Below are positions 8,483 through 17,784 of a stretch of DNA of 64,000 bases, piece after piece (the first letter of the stretch is position 1; each line of letters opens with the position of its first letter). The translations under genes were made by a program, and so were the position numbers. The stretch comes from Polaromonas sp. A23. GTDB lineage: Bacteria; Pseudomonadota; Gammaproteobacteria; Burkholderiales; Burkholderiaceae_C. Under the pieces are notes generated by a model. The model was given only the letters and a program-made list of their open reading frames with translations. It did no database searches and was not told the DNA's origin. The stretch lies in contig NZ_MUNO01000008.1 of the NCBI RefSeq assembly GCF_002001015.1, positions 25,034 through 89,033 of the forward strand. The letters are read 5' to 3'.

Positions 8483-9613
8483 ATGCGCAATTCCCTCGCC
8501 AACTTCCTGCTGCCCACAGCTGCCATCGCAGCAGCGCTGCTGCTGTTCGGCCTGTTCGTCTGGTTCGCGGGTGTCAATCCGCTGGAGGTCTGGCTGCTGC
8601 TGTTCAAGGGTGCCTTCGGTGACTGGTACTCGTGGCAGAACACGCTGCAGCGCGCCGCACCCCTGATGCTCACGGCGCTGTGCGTGGCCATTCCTGCACG
8701 CGCCGGGCTGGTGGTGATTGGCGGCGAGGGCGCGTTGGTGCTGGGCGGGCTGGCCTGCGCGGGGCTGGCCCAGGCGTTGCCGCTGCCGGCCAACCTTGCG
8801 GGCACCGTGCTGGTGTGCCTTGCGGCCGCGGCCGCAGGCGCATTGTGGATTGCACTGGCGGGCTGGCTGCGCCAGTACCGGGGCATCAACGAAACCATCA
8901 GCAGCCTGCTGCTGGCCTATGTAGCTATTGGCCTGTTCAAACACCTCGTGGAAGGGCCGCTGCGCGACCCGTCCAGCCTGAACAAGCCTTCCACCTTTGC
9001 GCTGGCCGAGGGCTTGCGCATCAGCGGCATCGCCGGCTCCGACGTGCACTGGGGCCTGGTTATCGGTGTGCTGGCCTGCCTGGCGGCCGGCCTGTGGTTT
9101 CGCCTGACCCCGTCCGGCTTTGCCGTTCGTGTGGTGGGCGGCAACCCGCGCGCCGCGCAGCTGGTGGGTTTGCCCGCGTCCAGGCTGATCCTGCTGGCCT
9201 GCGCGCTCGGCGGTGCCGGCGCGGGGCTGGCCGGTGCCATCGAAGTTGCGGCGGTACACACCAATGCCAACGTGGCGCTGATTGCCGGTTATGGTTATGC
9301 GGGCATCCTGGTGTCTTTCATCGCGCGTCATCACCCGGTGGCGGTGATTCCGGTCGCCATCCTGTTCGGCGGCTTCGGTGCAGCGGGCAGCCTGCTGCAG
9401 CGGCGCCTGGGCTTGCCCGATGCGTCGGTGCTGCTGCTGCAGGGTATCGCCTTCGTGCTGATCTTGGCCAGCGAAGCGCTGCGCGATACGGACTGGAAAG
9501 CCCTGTTCTTGCGCCTTAGCCGCTTCGGCCCCTCCGAGCCCTCTCCCATCGTCATTCCCGGCTTGACCCCGGCACCAGGCATGGCGGATCAAGCCCGCAA
9601 CGACAAGTCATGA
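8483..9613 (+). CDS. ABC transporter permease (YufP/NupP-like)
   Basis: Inner-membrane permease of 376 residues in the branched-chain/ribose-type family (BPD_transp_2). It has about nine hydrophobic stretches and the conserved LVGLPASRLILLACALGGA region around residues 228-250. It pairs with the next permease, whose ATG overlaps its stop by four bases. The last ~20 residues (from about 356) are encoded by a palindromic repeat (9549-9605) and form a hydrophilic tail that family members normally lack, so the original stop was probably further upstream. Start ATG 8483 is preceded by a family B repeat and no strong ribosome site. Confidence 0.87.
   Translation: MRNSLANFLLPTAAIAAALLLFGLFVWFAGVNPLEVWLLLFKGAFGDWYSWQNTLQRAAPLMLTALCVAIPARAGLVVIGGEGALVLGGLACAGLAQALPLPANLAGTVLVCLAAAAAGALWIALAGWLRQYRGINETISSLLLAYVAIGLFKHLVEGPLRDPSSLNKPSTFALAEGLRISGIAGSDVHWGLVIGVLACLAAGLWFRLTPSGFAVRVVGGNPRAAQLVGLPASRLILLACALGGAGAGLAGAIEVAAVHTNANVALIAGYGYAGILVSFIARHHPVAVIPVAILFGGFGAAGSLLQRRLGLPDASVLLLQGIAFVLILASEALRDTDWKALFLRLSRFGPSEPSPIVIPGLTPAPGMADQARNDKS
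9549..9605 (+). repeat. Palindromic repeat E forming the permease C-terminus
   Basis: Inverted repeat with arms TCGTCATTCCCGGCTTGA and TCAAGCCCGCAACGACA (about 13 of 16 positions pair). This GTCATTCCCGG-type palindrome resembles widely dispersed proteobacterial intergenic repeats. It is read in frame as the permease tail, and the next gene's ATG begins 5 bp beyond it. Confidence 0.65.
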
Positions 9614-10533
9614 CCGCCGACCAGCTCCTCATTTTCCTGGCCGGCATTGTCGGCGGTGCCCTGCGCGTGGGTGCGCCTTTCCTGTTTGTCAGCCTGGGCG
9701 AATGCATCACCGAAAAATCCGGCCGTATCAACCTCGGCCTGGAAGGTGTGCTGGTGCTTTCGGCCATGTCGGCCTTCGGCGCTTCCCATCTCAGTGGCTC
9801 GCCGTGGATCGGCGTGCTGGCAGCGGCCGCCACCGGCGGGCTGCTGGCCACCTTGCACGGTGTGCTGTGTTCGCTGCCGCGGGTGAACGACATTGCCACT
9901 GGCATTGCGCTGATGTTGCTGGGCACCGGCCTGGCGTTTTACCTGGGCAAGCCGCTGATCCAGCCGCAGGCAGCGCAACTGCCTGCCATTGCGTTGGGCA
10001 ACTGGAGCGATTCGGCTGCTGTGCGTTCAGCTCTACAGGTCAATGCGCTGGTGCCCATCGGGCTGGCCCTGGCGGTGGCGCTCTGGTGGGCATTTGCCAA
10101 CACGCGTGCCGGCCTGCTGGTGCGCATGGCCGGCGACTCGGCCCTGGCCACGCGCGCGCTGGGTTATTCCGTGGCGGGCATCCTCATTGCGGCCACGGCG
10201 GCCGGGGGCATGGTGGCGGGTCTGGGCGGGGCTTCGCTCACCCTGTTTTACCCCGGCAGCTGGAATGAAGGCATCTCCAGCGGCCAGGGCTTGATCGCGG
10301 TGGCGCTGGTGATTTTTGCGCGCTGGAGCCCGCTGCGCTGCGTGGGGGCGGCTTTGCTGTTCGGTGGCGCCGGTGCCATCGGGCCGGCCCTGCAGTCGGT
10401 CGGCATCAGCTGGGGCTATCACCTGTTCAACATCGTTCCCTATGTGCTCACCCTGCTGATCCTGGTCATCACCTGCCGGCCCGGCACCACGGCGGCCGGC
10501 AGCCCGGGCGAGCTTTCTTCCACATCCAGATAA
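9610..10533 (+). CDS. ABC transporter permease (YufQ/NupQ-like)
   Basis: Second permease of the BMP-type importer, 307 residues and highly hydrophobic. The family-typical ECITEKSGRINLGLEG segment is near residues 31-46 and SAFGASHLSGSPWIGVLAA follows. The ATG overlaps the stop of the first permease by four bases, so the two are probably coupled for equal synthesis. The formamidase gene follows after 11 bp with an AAGGAG site. Confidence 0.88.
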   Translation: MTADQLLIFLAGIVGGALRVGAPFLFVSLGECITEKSGRINLGLEGVLVLSAMSAFGASHLSGSPWIGVLAAAATGGLLATLHGVLCSLPRVNDIATGIALMLLGTGLAFYLGKPLIQPQAAQLPAIALGNWSDSAAVRSALQVNALVPIGLALAVALWWAFANTRAGLLVRMAGDSALATRALGYSVAGILIAATAAGGMVAGLGGASLTLFYPGSWNEGISSGQGLIAVALVIFARWSPLRCVGAALLFGGAGAIGPALQSVGISWGYHLFNIVPYVLTLLILVITCRPGTTAAGSPGELSSTSR

Positions 10534-10544
10534 GGAGTATTCCC

Positions 10545-11540
10545 ATGAGCGGCCTGGGCGGACTCAACAAATCAAGGCACGGCGTGGTCATGGGGCTGGT
10601 GCAGCTGCAGCTACCGGTGGTCGAGACGCCGGAGCAGCTCGCTGCGCAGACGCAGCGCATCTGCGCCATGGTCGCCAAGGCCAGGCGCAACCAGTCCACC
10701 ATGGACCTGGTGGTGTTTCCGGAGTACGCGCTGCACGGCCTGTCGATGAGCATGGACCCGGCCCTGATGTGCACGCTCGACGGACCTGAAGTCGCGGCTT
10801 TCAAGCAGGCCTGTGTGGACAACAGGATCTGGGGCTGCTTTTCCATCATGGAAGCCAACCCCGGCGGCAACCCCTACAACAGCGGGCTGATCATCGACGA
10901 CCTGGGGGCCATCAAGCTCTATTACCGCAAGTTGCACCCCTGGGTGCCGGTTGAGCCCTGGGAGCCGGGCAACCTCGGCGTGCCGGTGTGCGACGGCCCC
11001 AACGGCAGCAAGCTGGCCCTCATCATCTGCCACGACGGCATGTTCCCCGAGATGGCCCGCGAGGCCGCGTACAGAGGCGCTGAAATCATCATTCGCACGG
11101 CCGGCTACACCGCGCCCATTCGCCACAGCTGGAAAGTCACGAACCAGGCCAATGCTTTTTCCAACCTGGCCGTGACGGCCAGTGTCTGCCTGTGCGGCAG
11201 CGACGGCACCTTCGACTCCATGGGCGAGGGCATGTTCTGCAACTTCGACGGCACGGTGCTGGCCGAAGGTGGTGACCGCCCCGACGAAATCATCACCGCC
11301 GAAGTGCGGCCCGACCTGGTGCGCGAGGCGCGCAGCGGCTGGGGTGTGGAAAACAACATCTACCAGCTTTACCACCGCGGTTATGTGGCGGTGAAGGGCG
11401 GCGCCCGGGACTGCCCCTACACCTACATGCGCGACATGCTGGCCGGCCGCTACCAGCTGCCGTGGAAGGTGGACGTGACCGACGGGTCCTCCTGCGGCTT
11501 TGCGCCGCCGACACGCAGCTACCAGGGACCGGAGGTCTGA
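10545..11540 (+). CDS. amiF: Formamidase / aliphatic amidase (nitrilase superfamily)
   Basis: Carbon-nitrogen hydrolase of 331 residues that hydrolyses short amides, probably formamide, to ammonia and the acid. The Glu-Lys-Cys triad is visible as E60 (VVFPEY), K129 (YYRKLHPW) and C162 (ALIICHDGM), matching E60/K133/C166 of Helicobacter pylori AmiF as I recall it. Long stretches also match AmiF ([35 protein letters not shown]). The start follows AAGGAG (10532-10537). Embedded between importer permeases and biuH, it likely serves nitrogen release. True substrate range is unknown. Confidence 0.85.
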   Translation: MSGLGGLNKSRHGVVMGLVQLQLPVVETPEQLAAQTQRICAMVAKARRNQSTMDLVVFPEYALHGLSMSMDPALMCTLDGPEVAAFKQACVDNRIWGCFSIMEANPGGNPYNSGLIIDDLGAIKLYYRKLHPWVPVEPWEPGNLGVPVCDGPNGSKLALIICHDGMFPEMAREAAYRGAEIIIRTAGYTAPIRHSWKVTNQANAFSNLAVTASVCLCGSDGTFDSMGEGMFCNFDGTVLAEGGDRPDEIITAEVRPDLVREARSGWGVENNIYQLYHRGYVAVKGGARDCPYTYMRDMLAGRYQLPWKVDVTDGSSCGFAPPTRSYQGPEV

Positions 11541-11542
11541 CC

Positions 11543-12238
11543 ATGGAACGTTTCGTCCAAGCCAACCCCTATCCCTGGCCCTGGAACGGCGACCTGCGGC
11601 CGGCCAACACCGCGCTGGTGGTGATCGACATGCAGACCGATTTCTGCGGCGCCGGCGGCTACGTGGACAAGATGGGTTACGACATTTCGCTCACACGTGC
11701 GCCCATCGAACCCTTGAAGAAACTCATGGCCGCAATGCGCCGGGCAGGGTACCACCTCATCCACACCCGGGAAGGCCACAGGCCTGACCTGAGCGACCTG
11801 CCGGCCAACAAGCGCTGGCGCTCGCGGCAGATCGGTACCGCCGGCACGGGCATCGGCGACGCCGGGCCGATGGGGCGCATCCTGGTACGCGGCGAACCGG
11901 GCTGGGAGATCATTCCCGAGCTGGCACCGCTGCCGGGTGAAATCATCATCGACAAACCCGGCAAGGGCTCTTTCTGCGCCACCGACCTGGAGTTGATCCT
12001 GCACACCCGCGGCATCGCCAACCTGATCCTCACCGGCATCACCACCGACGTGTGTGTGCACACCACCATGCGCGAAGCCAACGACCGCGGTTTCGAATGC
12101 CTGGTGCTCTCGGACTGCACCGCCGCCACTGACGTGGGCAACCATGAAGCCGCGCTGAAGATGATCACCATGCAGGGCGGCGTGTTTGGCGCGCACGCGC
12201 CGTCGCAAGCGGTGCTGGATGCACTGGCCACGCCATGA
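11543..12238 (+). CDS. biuH: Biuret amidohydrolase (isochorismatase-like)
   Basis: Cysteine hydrolase of 231 residues. It converts biuret to allophanate and ammonia, feeding AtzF. The Asp-Lys-Cys triad is D29 (VVIDMQTDF), K138 ([10 protein letters not shown]) and C171 ([14 protein letters not shown]). Residues 35-50 ([13 protein letters not shown]) and the block [17 protein letters not shown] match Rhizobium leguminosarum BiuH closely as recalled. Start ATG 11543 has a strong GGAGGT site at 11531-11536 inside the formamidase stop region, and the longer frame from 11462 overlaps that gene. The ABC ATPase begins at 12235 within its stop codon (ATGA). Confidence 0.88.
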   Translation: MERFVQANPYPWPWNGDLRPANTALVVIDMQTDFCGAGGYVDKMGYDISLTRAPIEPLKKLMAAMRRAGYHLIHTREGHRPDLSDLPANKRWRSRQIGTAGTGIGDAGPMGRILVRGEPGWEIIPELAPLPGEIIIDKPGKGSFCATDLELILHTRGIANLILTGITTDVCVHTTMREANDRGFECLVLSDCTAATDVGNHEAALKMITMQGGVFGAHAPSQAVLDALATP

Positions 12239-13860
12239 GCGCAACCGCAGCCATCGGCAGCCTGCCGCCGGTCACCGGGGCGTTGGCACTGGACACCTAC
12301 CGGATGAGCATGCGCTTCGGCAGCTTCACGGCACTGGACAGCGTCAGCATGAAAGTGGCGCCGGGCACGGTGCATGCGCTGCTCGGCGAAAACGGTGCCG
12401 GCAAAAGCACGCTGGTCAAATGTGTGGCGGGTTTCCAGCGGCCTTCGGAAGGCAGCATCCTGATCGACGGCCGCGAGCAGGCGATTGACAACCCCGTGGT
12501 GGCGCGCGCGCTGGGCATCGGCATGGTCTACCAGCACTTCACCCTGGCGCCCGGTATGACCGTGGCCGAGAACCTGCTGCTGGCCGGCGGCAAAACGCCC
12601 GCCATCATCGACTGGAGGGAAAAACGCGCCGAACTCGAGGCCTTCCTGCAGACCACACCGTTCCGGCTAGCCCTCGACGCCCGCCCGCTGGACATGGCGG
12701 CCGGCGAGAAGCAGAAGCTGGAACTGCTCAAACAGCTGTATCTGCGGCCGCGCCTGCTGATCCTGGACGAGCCGACTTCGGTGCTGACACCGCAGGAGGC
12801 CGACGAGGTGCTGGGCCATGTGCGCGCCTTCGCGCGCAGCGGACTGTGCACCGTGCTCATCATCACGCACAAGTTTCGCGAAGTCATGGCGTATGCCGAC
12901 GATGTGACGGTGTTGCGCCGCGGCAAGGCGGTGCACCACTGTGCTGTCGCTTCCACCGACCCCGGCATGCTTGCCCAGGCCATGGTCGGTGATGCGTCTG
13001 CTGCCCGGCCGGAAAGCCCCCATTCAGAAGAAAAAGTGCCTCCAGCCCTTATTTTGCGGGCGCAAAGTGCTACTGATTTCATAGCAATGCAGGCGTCACT
13101 GGAGGTCCGTGGCCTGCAGGTCATGGGTGACCGCGGCACGCTCGCGGTGCGTGACCTGAACTTGACCGTCGCGGCCGGCGAGATCCTCGGCGTTGCCGGC
13201 GTCTCCGGCAATGGCCAGCGTGAACTGGTCGAAGCCCTGGTCGGCCAGCGCGAGCGCGCAGCCGGCATGGTGAGGGTGCAGGGCCAGCCTTATGCTGCAC
13301 GGCGCGAGGAAAACCACCGCCTGAAGGTGCGCAGCCTGCCGGAGGAGCCGCTGCGCAATGCCTGCGTGGGCGAACTTTCCGTGGCCGAGAACATGGCGCT
13401 GCGTGATTTCGACCGCTCGCCGCTGTGCCAGGGAGGGCGCCTGCGTTTCGGCGCCTGGCGCAGCCGCGCACGCGAGTGGATTACCGCCTACGGCATCAAG
13501 ACCCAGGGAGAAAATGCGCCCATTCGCAGTCTCTCGGGCGGCAATGTACAACGCGCCGTGCTGGCGCGCGAGCTCAACGGCGAGATCGATGTGCTCATTG
13601 CGGCCAACCCGGTCTTCGGCCTGGACTTCGCCGCCGTGAAGGAAATCCACACCCGCCTGCGGGGTGTGCGTGACCGCGGCGGCGCGGTGTTGCTGGTCAG
13701 CGAAGACCTGGACGAATTGCTGGAGCTGGCCGACCGCATCGTGGTGATGAGCGAAGGGCGGGTTGTTTTTGAAACTTCTGCTGCGGATGCCGAGCGGCAG
13801 GTTCTTGGGGCGCATATGGGTGGGGGGCATCATCAACCTTTGGCTGAGGTTGTGGTGTGA
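12235..13860 (+). CDS. ABC transporter double ATP-binding protein (YufO/NupO-like)
   Basis: Tandem ATPase of 541 residues driving the BMP-type importer. The first domain has Walker [10 protein letters not shown] (about residues 52-60) and Walker [12 protein letters not shown]. The second begins near residue 290, with a degenerate Walker A (GVSGNGQRE) as usual in this family, signature LSGGNVQR and [11 protein letters not shown]. The ATGA overlap with biuH indicates coupling. Residues 266-285, in the linker between the domains, are encoded by a family A repeat ([10 protein letters not shown]...), lengthening it in frame. The last residues (GGGHHQPL) are followed at once by the large palindrome region. 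Confidence 0.88.
   Translation: MSATAAIGSLPPVTGALALDTYRMSMRFGSFTALDSVSMKVAPGTVHALLGENGAGKSTLVKCVAGFQRPSEGSILIDGREQAIDNPVVARALGIGMVYQHFTLAPGMTVAENLLLAGGKTPAIIDWREKRAELEAFLQTTPFRLALDARPLDMAAGEKQKLELLKQLYLRPRLLILDEPTSVLTPQEADEVLGHVRAFARSGLCTVLIITHKFREVMAYADDVTVLRRGKAVHHCAVASTDPGMLAQAMVGDASAARPESPHSEEKVPPALILRAQSATDFIAMQASLEVRGLQVMGDRGTLAVRDLNLTVAAGEILGVAGVSGNGQRELVEALVGQRERAAGMVRVQGQPYAARREENHRLKVRSLPEEPLRNACVGELSVAENMALRDFDRSPLCQGGRLRFGAWRSRAREWITAYGIKTQGENAPIRSLSGGNVQRAVLARELNGEIDVLIAANPVFGLDFAAVKEIHTRLRGVRDRGGAVLLVSEDLDELLELADRIVVMSEGRVVFETSAADAERQVLGAHMGGGHHQPLAEVVV
13031..13087 (+). repeat. Family A repeat translated in the double ATPase
   Basis: GTGCCTCCAGCCCTTATTTT, GCGGGCGCAAAG, then the core TGCTACTGATTTCATAGCA. 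It is read in frame as P-x-A-L-x-x-R-A-Q-x-A between the two ABC domains. Confidence 0.82.
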
Positions 13861-13995
13861 GCGGCTTTTTTGATTCTTCCTGCAAGTCGGGCTTCGCCCT
13901 GGTGCGGGAGTTGTTGCGGCTGTCGGTTCCCGTGCCCGCTCGGGGTGAGCATGTTGAAGTTTTCTCTAATCCTGCTTCCGTGGGTCGCCAGCAAG

Positions 13996-14514
13996 CCGGG
14001 GGTTGCCCGGCGGCAAGTAACTTTCTTTTGCTTCGCCAAAAGAAAGTCACCAAAGAAAAGGCGACCCGATGGTCTGGGTCCCTTCGCTTCGCTACGGGCA
14101 ACCTGCGGTGCTCGGCAAAAGCGGGGTCTCGCTCGAACTCGGCTTCGCCTCAGACAATCGCGAGCCCTGATCCGCTTTTGCCTGCGCTCCTCGGCCCAGC
14201 CCGACGGGTGGGGGGGGAAAGACAAATTCGGGGAGACGAGGACGCGCAAAGCGCGTCCTCGTCGGTGCCCGGCTTCGGTATCCGTATTTATTCCCCCACC
14301 CCTTCTGCATGCGCCGAGGAGCGGAGGTCCAGACGGATCAGGGCGAGCGATTGTCTGAGCGTAGCGAGTTCGAGCTCGACCCCGGCTGGACCGAGCACCG
14401 CAGGTTGCCCCCGTAGCGTTAGCGAAGGGGGACGCAGTCAGCGGGGTCGCCTTTTCTTTGCTTACTTTCTTTTGGCGAAGCAAAAGAAAGTGAGTAGCCG
14501 CCGGGCTACCCCCG
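13996..14514. repeat. Imperfect palindrome of about 520 bp
   Basis: The left arm (13996-14116: TAACTTTCTTTTGCTTCGCC, CAAAGAAAAGGCGACCC, GCAACCTGCGGTGCTCGG) is the approximate reverse complement of the right arm (14391-14514). The inner parts also pair (CAGACAATCGC...CCTGATCCG with CGGATCAGG...GCGATTGTCTG). A perfect 13-bp stem with an AAA loop lies at the centre (14235-14263). The overlapping open frames here look like symmetry by-products, not proteins. Similar sequences recur in Comamonadaceae and Xanthomonadaceae from memory. It fills the 706-bp gap between the importer ATPase and the next hydrolase. Confidence 0.8.
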
Positions 14515-14566
14515 GCCAGCAGGAAGCATCTCAACAGCTCGCACTGGCAATGACTCCAGCGACAGC

Positions 14567-15268
14567 ATGAACCCAACTAAATCCATCATGCAACTAGACC
14601 AGGCCCAACCCTTCCCCTACAACTTCGAGCTAAAGTCCACAGCCCTCGTCATCATCGACATGCAGCGCGACTTCATCGAACCCGGCGGCTTTGGTGAGAG
14701 CCTGGGTAATGACGTGTCGCTGCTGTCGGCCATCGTGCCGGCCTGCCAGGCGGTGCTGGCGGCCTGGCGCGACGCAGGCGGCCTGGTGGTGCACACGCGG
14801 GAGGCGCACCGGGCTGACCTGTCCGATTGCCCGCCCGCCAAACGCCACCGCGGCAACCCCTCGCTGCGCATTGGCGACGCCGGGCCGATGGGCCGCATCC
14901 TGGTGGCCGGCGAGCCGGGCAACCAGATCATCCCCGCGCTGGCTCCACTGCCCGGCGAAATCGCCATCGACAAACCCGGAAAGGGCGCCTTTTACGCCAC
15001 GCCGCTGCACGAGCTGCTGCAGCAGGAAGGCATCACACACCTGGTGTTCATGGGGGTGACCACCGAGGTCTGCGTGCAGACTTCCATGCGTGAAGCCAAC
15101 GACCGCGGCTATGACTGCCTGTTGCTGGAGGACTGCACCGAGAGCTACTTTCCGGCATTCAAGACGGCGGCCGTCGAGATGCTGCGCGCCCAGGGCGCCA
15201 TCGTCGGCTGGACGGCCACCAGCGATCACCTTCTGTCTCTGCTGGCGACCCCGCCGGCACGGCAATAA
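14567..15268 (+). CDS. Isochorismatase-like cysteine hydrolase (triuret/biuret hydrolase candidate)
   Basis: Cysteine hydrolase of 233 residues and paralogue of BiuH in the same cluster. Triad D31 (VIIDMQRDF), K136 (IDKPGKGAF) and C169 ([14 protein letters not shown]). It shares the [25 protein letters not shown] and [12 protein letters not shown] blocks with BiuH but has [13 protein letters not shown] where BiuH has [13 protein letters not shown]. Its neighbourhood makes triuret hydrolase (TrtA, which makes 1-carboxybiuret) an attractive guess: that product would feed AtzEG. A second biuret hydrolase is the alternative. Start may be ATG 14567 or 14588, and neither has a clear ribosome site. 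The GntR regulator follows after 18 bp. Confidence 0.7.
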   Translation: MNPTKSIMQLDQAQPFPYNFELKSTALVIIDMQRDFIEPGGFGESLGNDVSLLSAIVPACQAVLAAWRDAGGLVVHTREAHRADLSDCPPAKRHRGNPSLRIGDAGPMGRILVAGEPGNQIIPALAPLPGEIAIDKPGKGAFYATPLHELLQQEGITHLVFMGVTTEVCVQTSMREANDRGYDCLLLEDCTESYFPAFKTAAVEMLRAQGAIVGWTATSDHLLSLLATPPARQ

Positions 15269-15286
15269 CACTGCTAGAGTTTCGCC

Positions 15287-16015
15287 ATGCACATTGCCGC
15301 CAGCCGCCTTCCTGCCCTTGCCGAGGCCTCCGCCCACCGTTCGCGTGCCGACGAGGTGTACGAGCAGCTCAAGCGCGACGTGTCTGAATTCAAGCTGGTG
15401 CCGGGTGACCGTTTTACCGAAACCGAAATCAGCGAACGCCTGGGTGTCTCACGTACCCCGGTGCGCCAGGCCCTCTTCAAGTTGCAGCAGGAGGGGTTTG
15501 TCGAGGTGCTGTTTCGCAGCGGCTGGCGCGTGCTGCCGTTCGACTTCAACCAGTTCGAGGAGCTCTATGACCTGCGCATGGTGCTGGAGACCACGGCCGC
15601 GCACCGGCTGTGCGATGGCGCGCTCAAGATCGACAACAGCCTGCTTGATGCCTTGGCCGCCATTTGGCTGGTCAGCCCCGACCAACGCAGCAGCGACACC
15701 GTGCAGGTGGCGCAGTGGGACGAGGCCTTTCACTGCGCGCTGGTGGCGGCGGCAGGCAATGCAGAAATGGCGCGCGTGCACCGCGACGTGACCGAACGCA
15801 TACGCGTGATCCGACGGCTGGACTTCACCAAGCAACCGCGCATCGACGCCACCTACGACGAGCACGCCAAGATCCTCAAGGCGATCCAGCGCAAACGCGG
15901 CGACCAGGCCGCCTTGCTGCTACGCACCCACATCCAGACCAGCCAGGCCGAGGTGCGCAAGATCACGTTGCACCAGGTGCACCTGGCGCGCCAGCTGGGC
16001 GCGAAGGCGCGCTAA
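15287..16015 (+). CDS. GntR-family transcriptional regulator (FCD subfamily)
   Basis: DNA-binding regulator of 242 residues. The winged helix is at about residues 20-90 (VYEQLKRDVSEFKLVPGD, ERLGVSRTPVRQALFKL). It is followed by an all-helical FCD ligand-binding domain starting near LYDLRMVLE, with the expected histidines in DEAFHCALV and DEHAK. It closes the ureido-nitrogen cluster and probably controls it in response to a pathway carboxylate. A matching operator candidate lies at 406-417. Adjacent to the preceding hydrolase (18 bp), perhaps cotranscribed. Confidence 0.85.
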   Translation: MHIAASRLPALAEASAHRSRADEVYEQLKRDVSEFKLVPGDRFTETEISERLGVSRTPVRQALFKLQQEGFVEVLFRSGWRVLPFDFNQFEELYDLRMVLETTAAHRLCDGALKIDNSLLDALAAIWLVSPDQRSSDTVQVAQWDEAFHCALVAAAGNAEMARVHRDVTERIRVIRRLDFTKQPRIDATYDEHAKILKAIQRKRGDQAALLLRTHIQTSQAEVRKITLHQVHLARQLGAKAR

Positions 16016-16074
16016 CACGCTGGTCGCGGCGATTCCGCGTCAAAACCGCCGTTAGTTCATACCTGATGCACGTG

Positions 16075-16105
16075 GATGGCTATTGTTTTTGTAGCAAATG
16101 CATTG
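16075..16105. repeat. Family A half-element
   Basis: GGCTATTGTTTTTGTAGCAA in the gap between the convergent GntR and xthA genes matches the palindromic half of family A (compare 51338-51357). The GCCC...GGGC half is missing. Confidence 0.5.
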
Positions 16106-16117
16106 CAGAAATTGTGC

Positions 16118-17002
16118 CTACAGGCTCAGGTCATAGTCCACAGTGATGGGCGCATGATCCGAAAACCGCTGCGTCCTGTAGATGGTTTCGCTTTGCGCCA
16201 GGGCTGCAAATGCCGGTGTGGCCAGGTGGTAGTCCAGCCGCCAGCCGACGTTTTTGGCATAAGCCTGGCCGCGGTTGCTCCACCAGGTGTAGGCGTCGTC
16301 GGTGGTCGTGGGTTGCAACTTGCGGTAGACATCGACCATGCCGCCACCGCGTGTCGCTTTCATCGTGGGCTTACCGGTGCCGTCGGTCAGTTCCTCCACG
16401 GCTTCTTCGGCCATTTCCGCATCGCGCAGCAACTCGGTCATCCAGGCTCTTTCCTCGGGCAGGAAGCCGCTGTTTTTCCGGTTGCCCTTGAAATTCTTCA
16501 GATCGATTTCCTGATGGGCGATGTTGACGTCGCCGCACAGCACAAAGTCGCGCGTCTCCTTCAGCGCAGCGAGGTAGGGATAGAACTCCGCCAGGAAACG
16601 AAACTTGGCCGCTTGTCGCTCTTCGCCGGAGGATCCGCTGGGAAAGTAGCAACTGATGATGGACAGCTTGGGAACGCGTTTGCGGCCGGGTCGGTCAAAT
16701 CGCAACTCAACGTAACGGCCTTCCGCATCAAATTCTGCCGAGCCGTAGCCGGTGATCACGTCCGTGGGCTCATGGCGGCTGTATACGGCCACGCCTGAAT
16801 ATCCCTTTTTCTCGGCAAAGTGAAAATGTCCCTTCAAACCGGCGATTTCCTCGAAGCGGCCGGCCACGTCGGCCGCCTGGGCCTTGAGCTCCTGCACGCA
16901 AATACAATCCGGTTGGGTCTGGGCCACCCATTCCTGCAGTCCTTTGGTGGCAGCGGAACGGATGCCATTGAGGTTCAGGCTGGTCAATTTAAACAAGGAC
17001 AT
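16118..17002 (-). CDS. xthA: Exodeoxyribonuclease III (AP endonuclease)
   Basis: DNA-repair endonuclease of the EEP superfamily, 294 residues. It cleaves abasic sites and degrades DNA 3'-5'. Visible family motifs: LNLNGIRSA (N-terminal Mg site), [35 protein letters not shown] and [11 protein letters not shown]. Start ATG 17002 gives [14 protein letters not shown] longer frame begins at TTG 17020 but would overlap pyrE. pyrE starts divergently at 17008, so each gene's upstream control must lie inside the other. Confidence 0.9.
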   Translation of the reverse strand: MSLFKLTSLNLNGIRSAATKGLQEWVAQTQPDCICVQELKAQAADVAGRFEEIAGLKGHFHFAEKKGYSGVAVYSRHEPTDVITGYGSAEFDAEGRYVELRFDRPGRKRVPKLSIISCYFPSGSSGEERQAAKFRFLAEFYPYLAALKETRDFVLCGDVNIAHQEIDLKNFKGNRKNSGFLPEERAWMTELLRDAEMAEEAVEELTDGTGKPTMKATRGGGMVDVYRKLQPTTTDDAYTWWSNRGQAYAKNVGWRLDYHLATPAFAALAQSETIYRTQRFSDHAPITVDYDLSL

Positions 17003-17007
17003 CTCCA

Positions 17008-17775
17008 ATGAGCACCCCAACGGTCACGCCAGGGCAAAAACAAAACAACAACAGCCAAACCGCCGAAGGTCAGGATCTGGCGCAGGAATTCGTACAGTTT
17101 GCCATCGAGTCAGGCGTGCTGCGTTTTGGTGAATTCAAGACCAAAGCCGGCCGCATGAGCCCGTACTTTTTCAATGCGGGCCTGTTTGACGACGGAGCCA
17201 AGCTGGGCCGGCTCGCGCAATTTTATGCGCGGGGGTTGCTGCTTGAGGAGAAGAGCCGCGGCCTGCAGTTCGACATGATTTTTGGGCCGGCCTACAAGGG
17301 TATTCCGTTGGCAGCGGCGGTTGCGGTGGAGCTGGCGCGGCTGGGGCGCAATGTGCCTTTTGCCTACAACCGAAAGGAAGCCAAGGACCACGGCGAGGGC
17401 GGCACACTGGTCGGTGCGCCGGTCAAGGGCCGGGTGCTGATCATCGACGACGTGATTTCTGCCGGTACCGCGACGCGCGAGTCGATCGCTATTATTCAGG
17501 CTGCCGGAGCTGTTCCGCATGCGGTGGCCATTGCGCTGGACCGCCAGGAAAAAGCCACGGAAAACGGGCAGGACGTGAACTACAGCGCCGTTCAATATGT
17601 TACCAATCAGCTGGGCCTGCACGTTTTCGCGATTGCCCGATTGACTGACTTGCTACAGTATCTGGCTGGCGTGCATCCCACTCCGCCGGGGGCTGGGGAA
17701 CCAATGGCGGACGATTCGCTTCAGACTCACTACCAGCGTGTGCTGGCCTACAGGCAACGCTACGGCATCGATTAA
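17008..17775 (+). CDS. pyrE: Orotate phosphoribosyltransferase
   Basis: Converts orotate and PRPP to OMP in pyrimidine synthesis. Protein of 255 residues with the PRPP motif [13 protein letters not shown] around residues 145-157 and the substrate loop [13 protein letters not shown]. It carries about 22 extra residues before the usual [18 protein letters not shown] start, low in complexity (Gln/Asn/Thr rich). ATG 17008 has AAGGA eight to nine bases upstream, inside xthA. A later start is possible, but I see no better-supported one. Confidence 0.92.
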   Translation: MSTPTVTPGQKQNNNSQTAEGQDLAQEFVQFAIESGVLRFGEFKTKAGRMSPYFFNAGLFDDGAKLGRLAQFYARGLLLEEKSRGLQFDMIFGPAYKGIPLAAAVAVELARLGRNVPFAYNRKEAKDHGEGGTLVGAPVKGRVLIIDDVISAGTATRESIAIIQAAGAVPHAVAIALDRQEKATENGQDVNYSAVQYVTNQLGLHVFAIARLTDLLQYLAGVHPTPPGAGEPMADDSLQTHYQRVLAYRQRYGID

Positions 17776-17784
17776 GGGATTTTT

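Noticed and set aside
13857..14576. Overlapping open frames on both strands (up to 247 codons) in the large palindrome
   Set aside because: They arise from the arms of the inverted repeat. Products are Arg/Ser-rich, mirror each other and carry the low-complexity pattern often miscalled as genes.
17475..17500. Possible family A core in pyrE (CGATCGCTATTATTCAGG)
   Set aside because: Only a short chance match. The encoded residues are conserved PyrE sequence.
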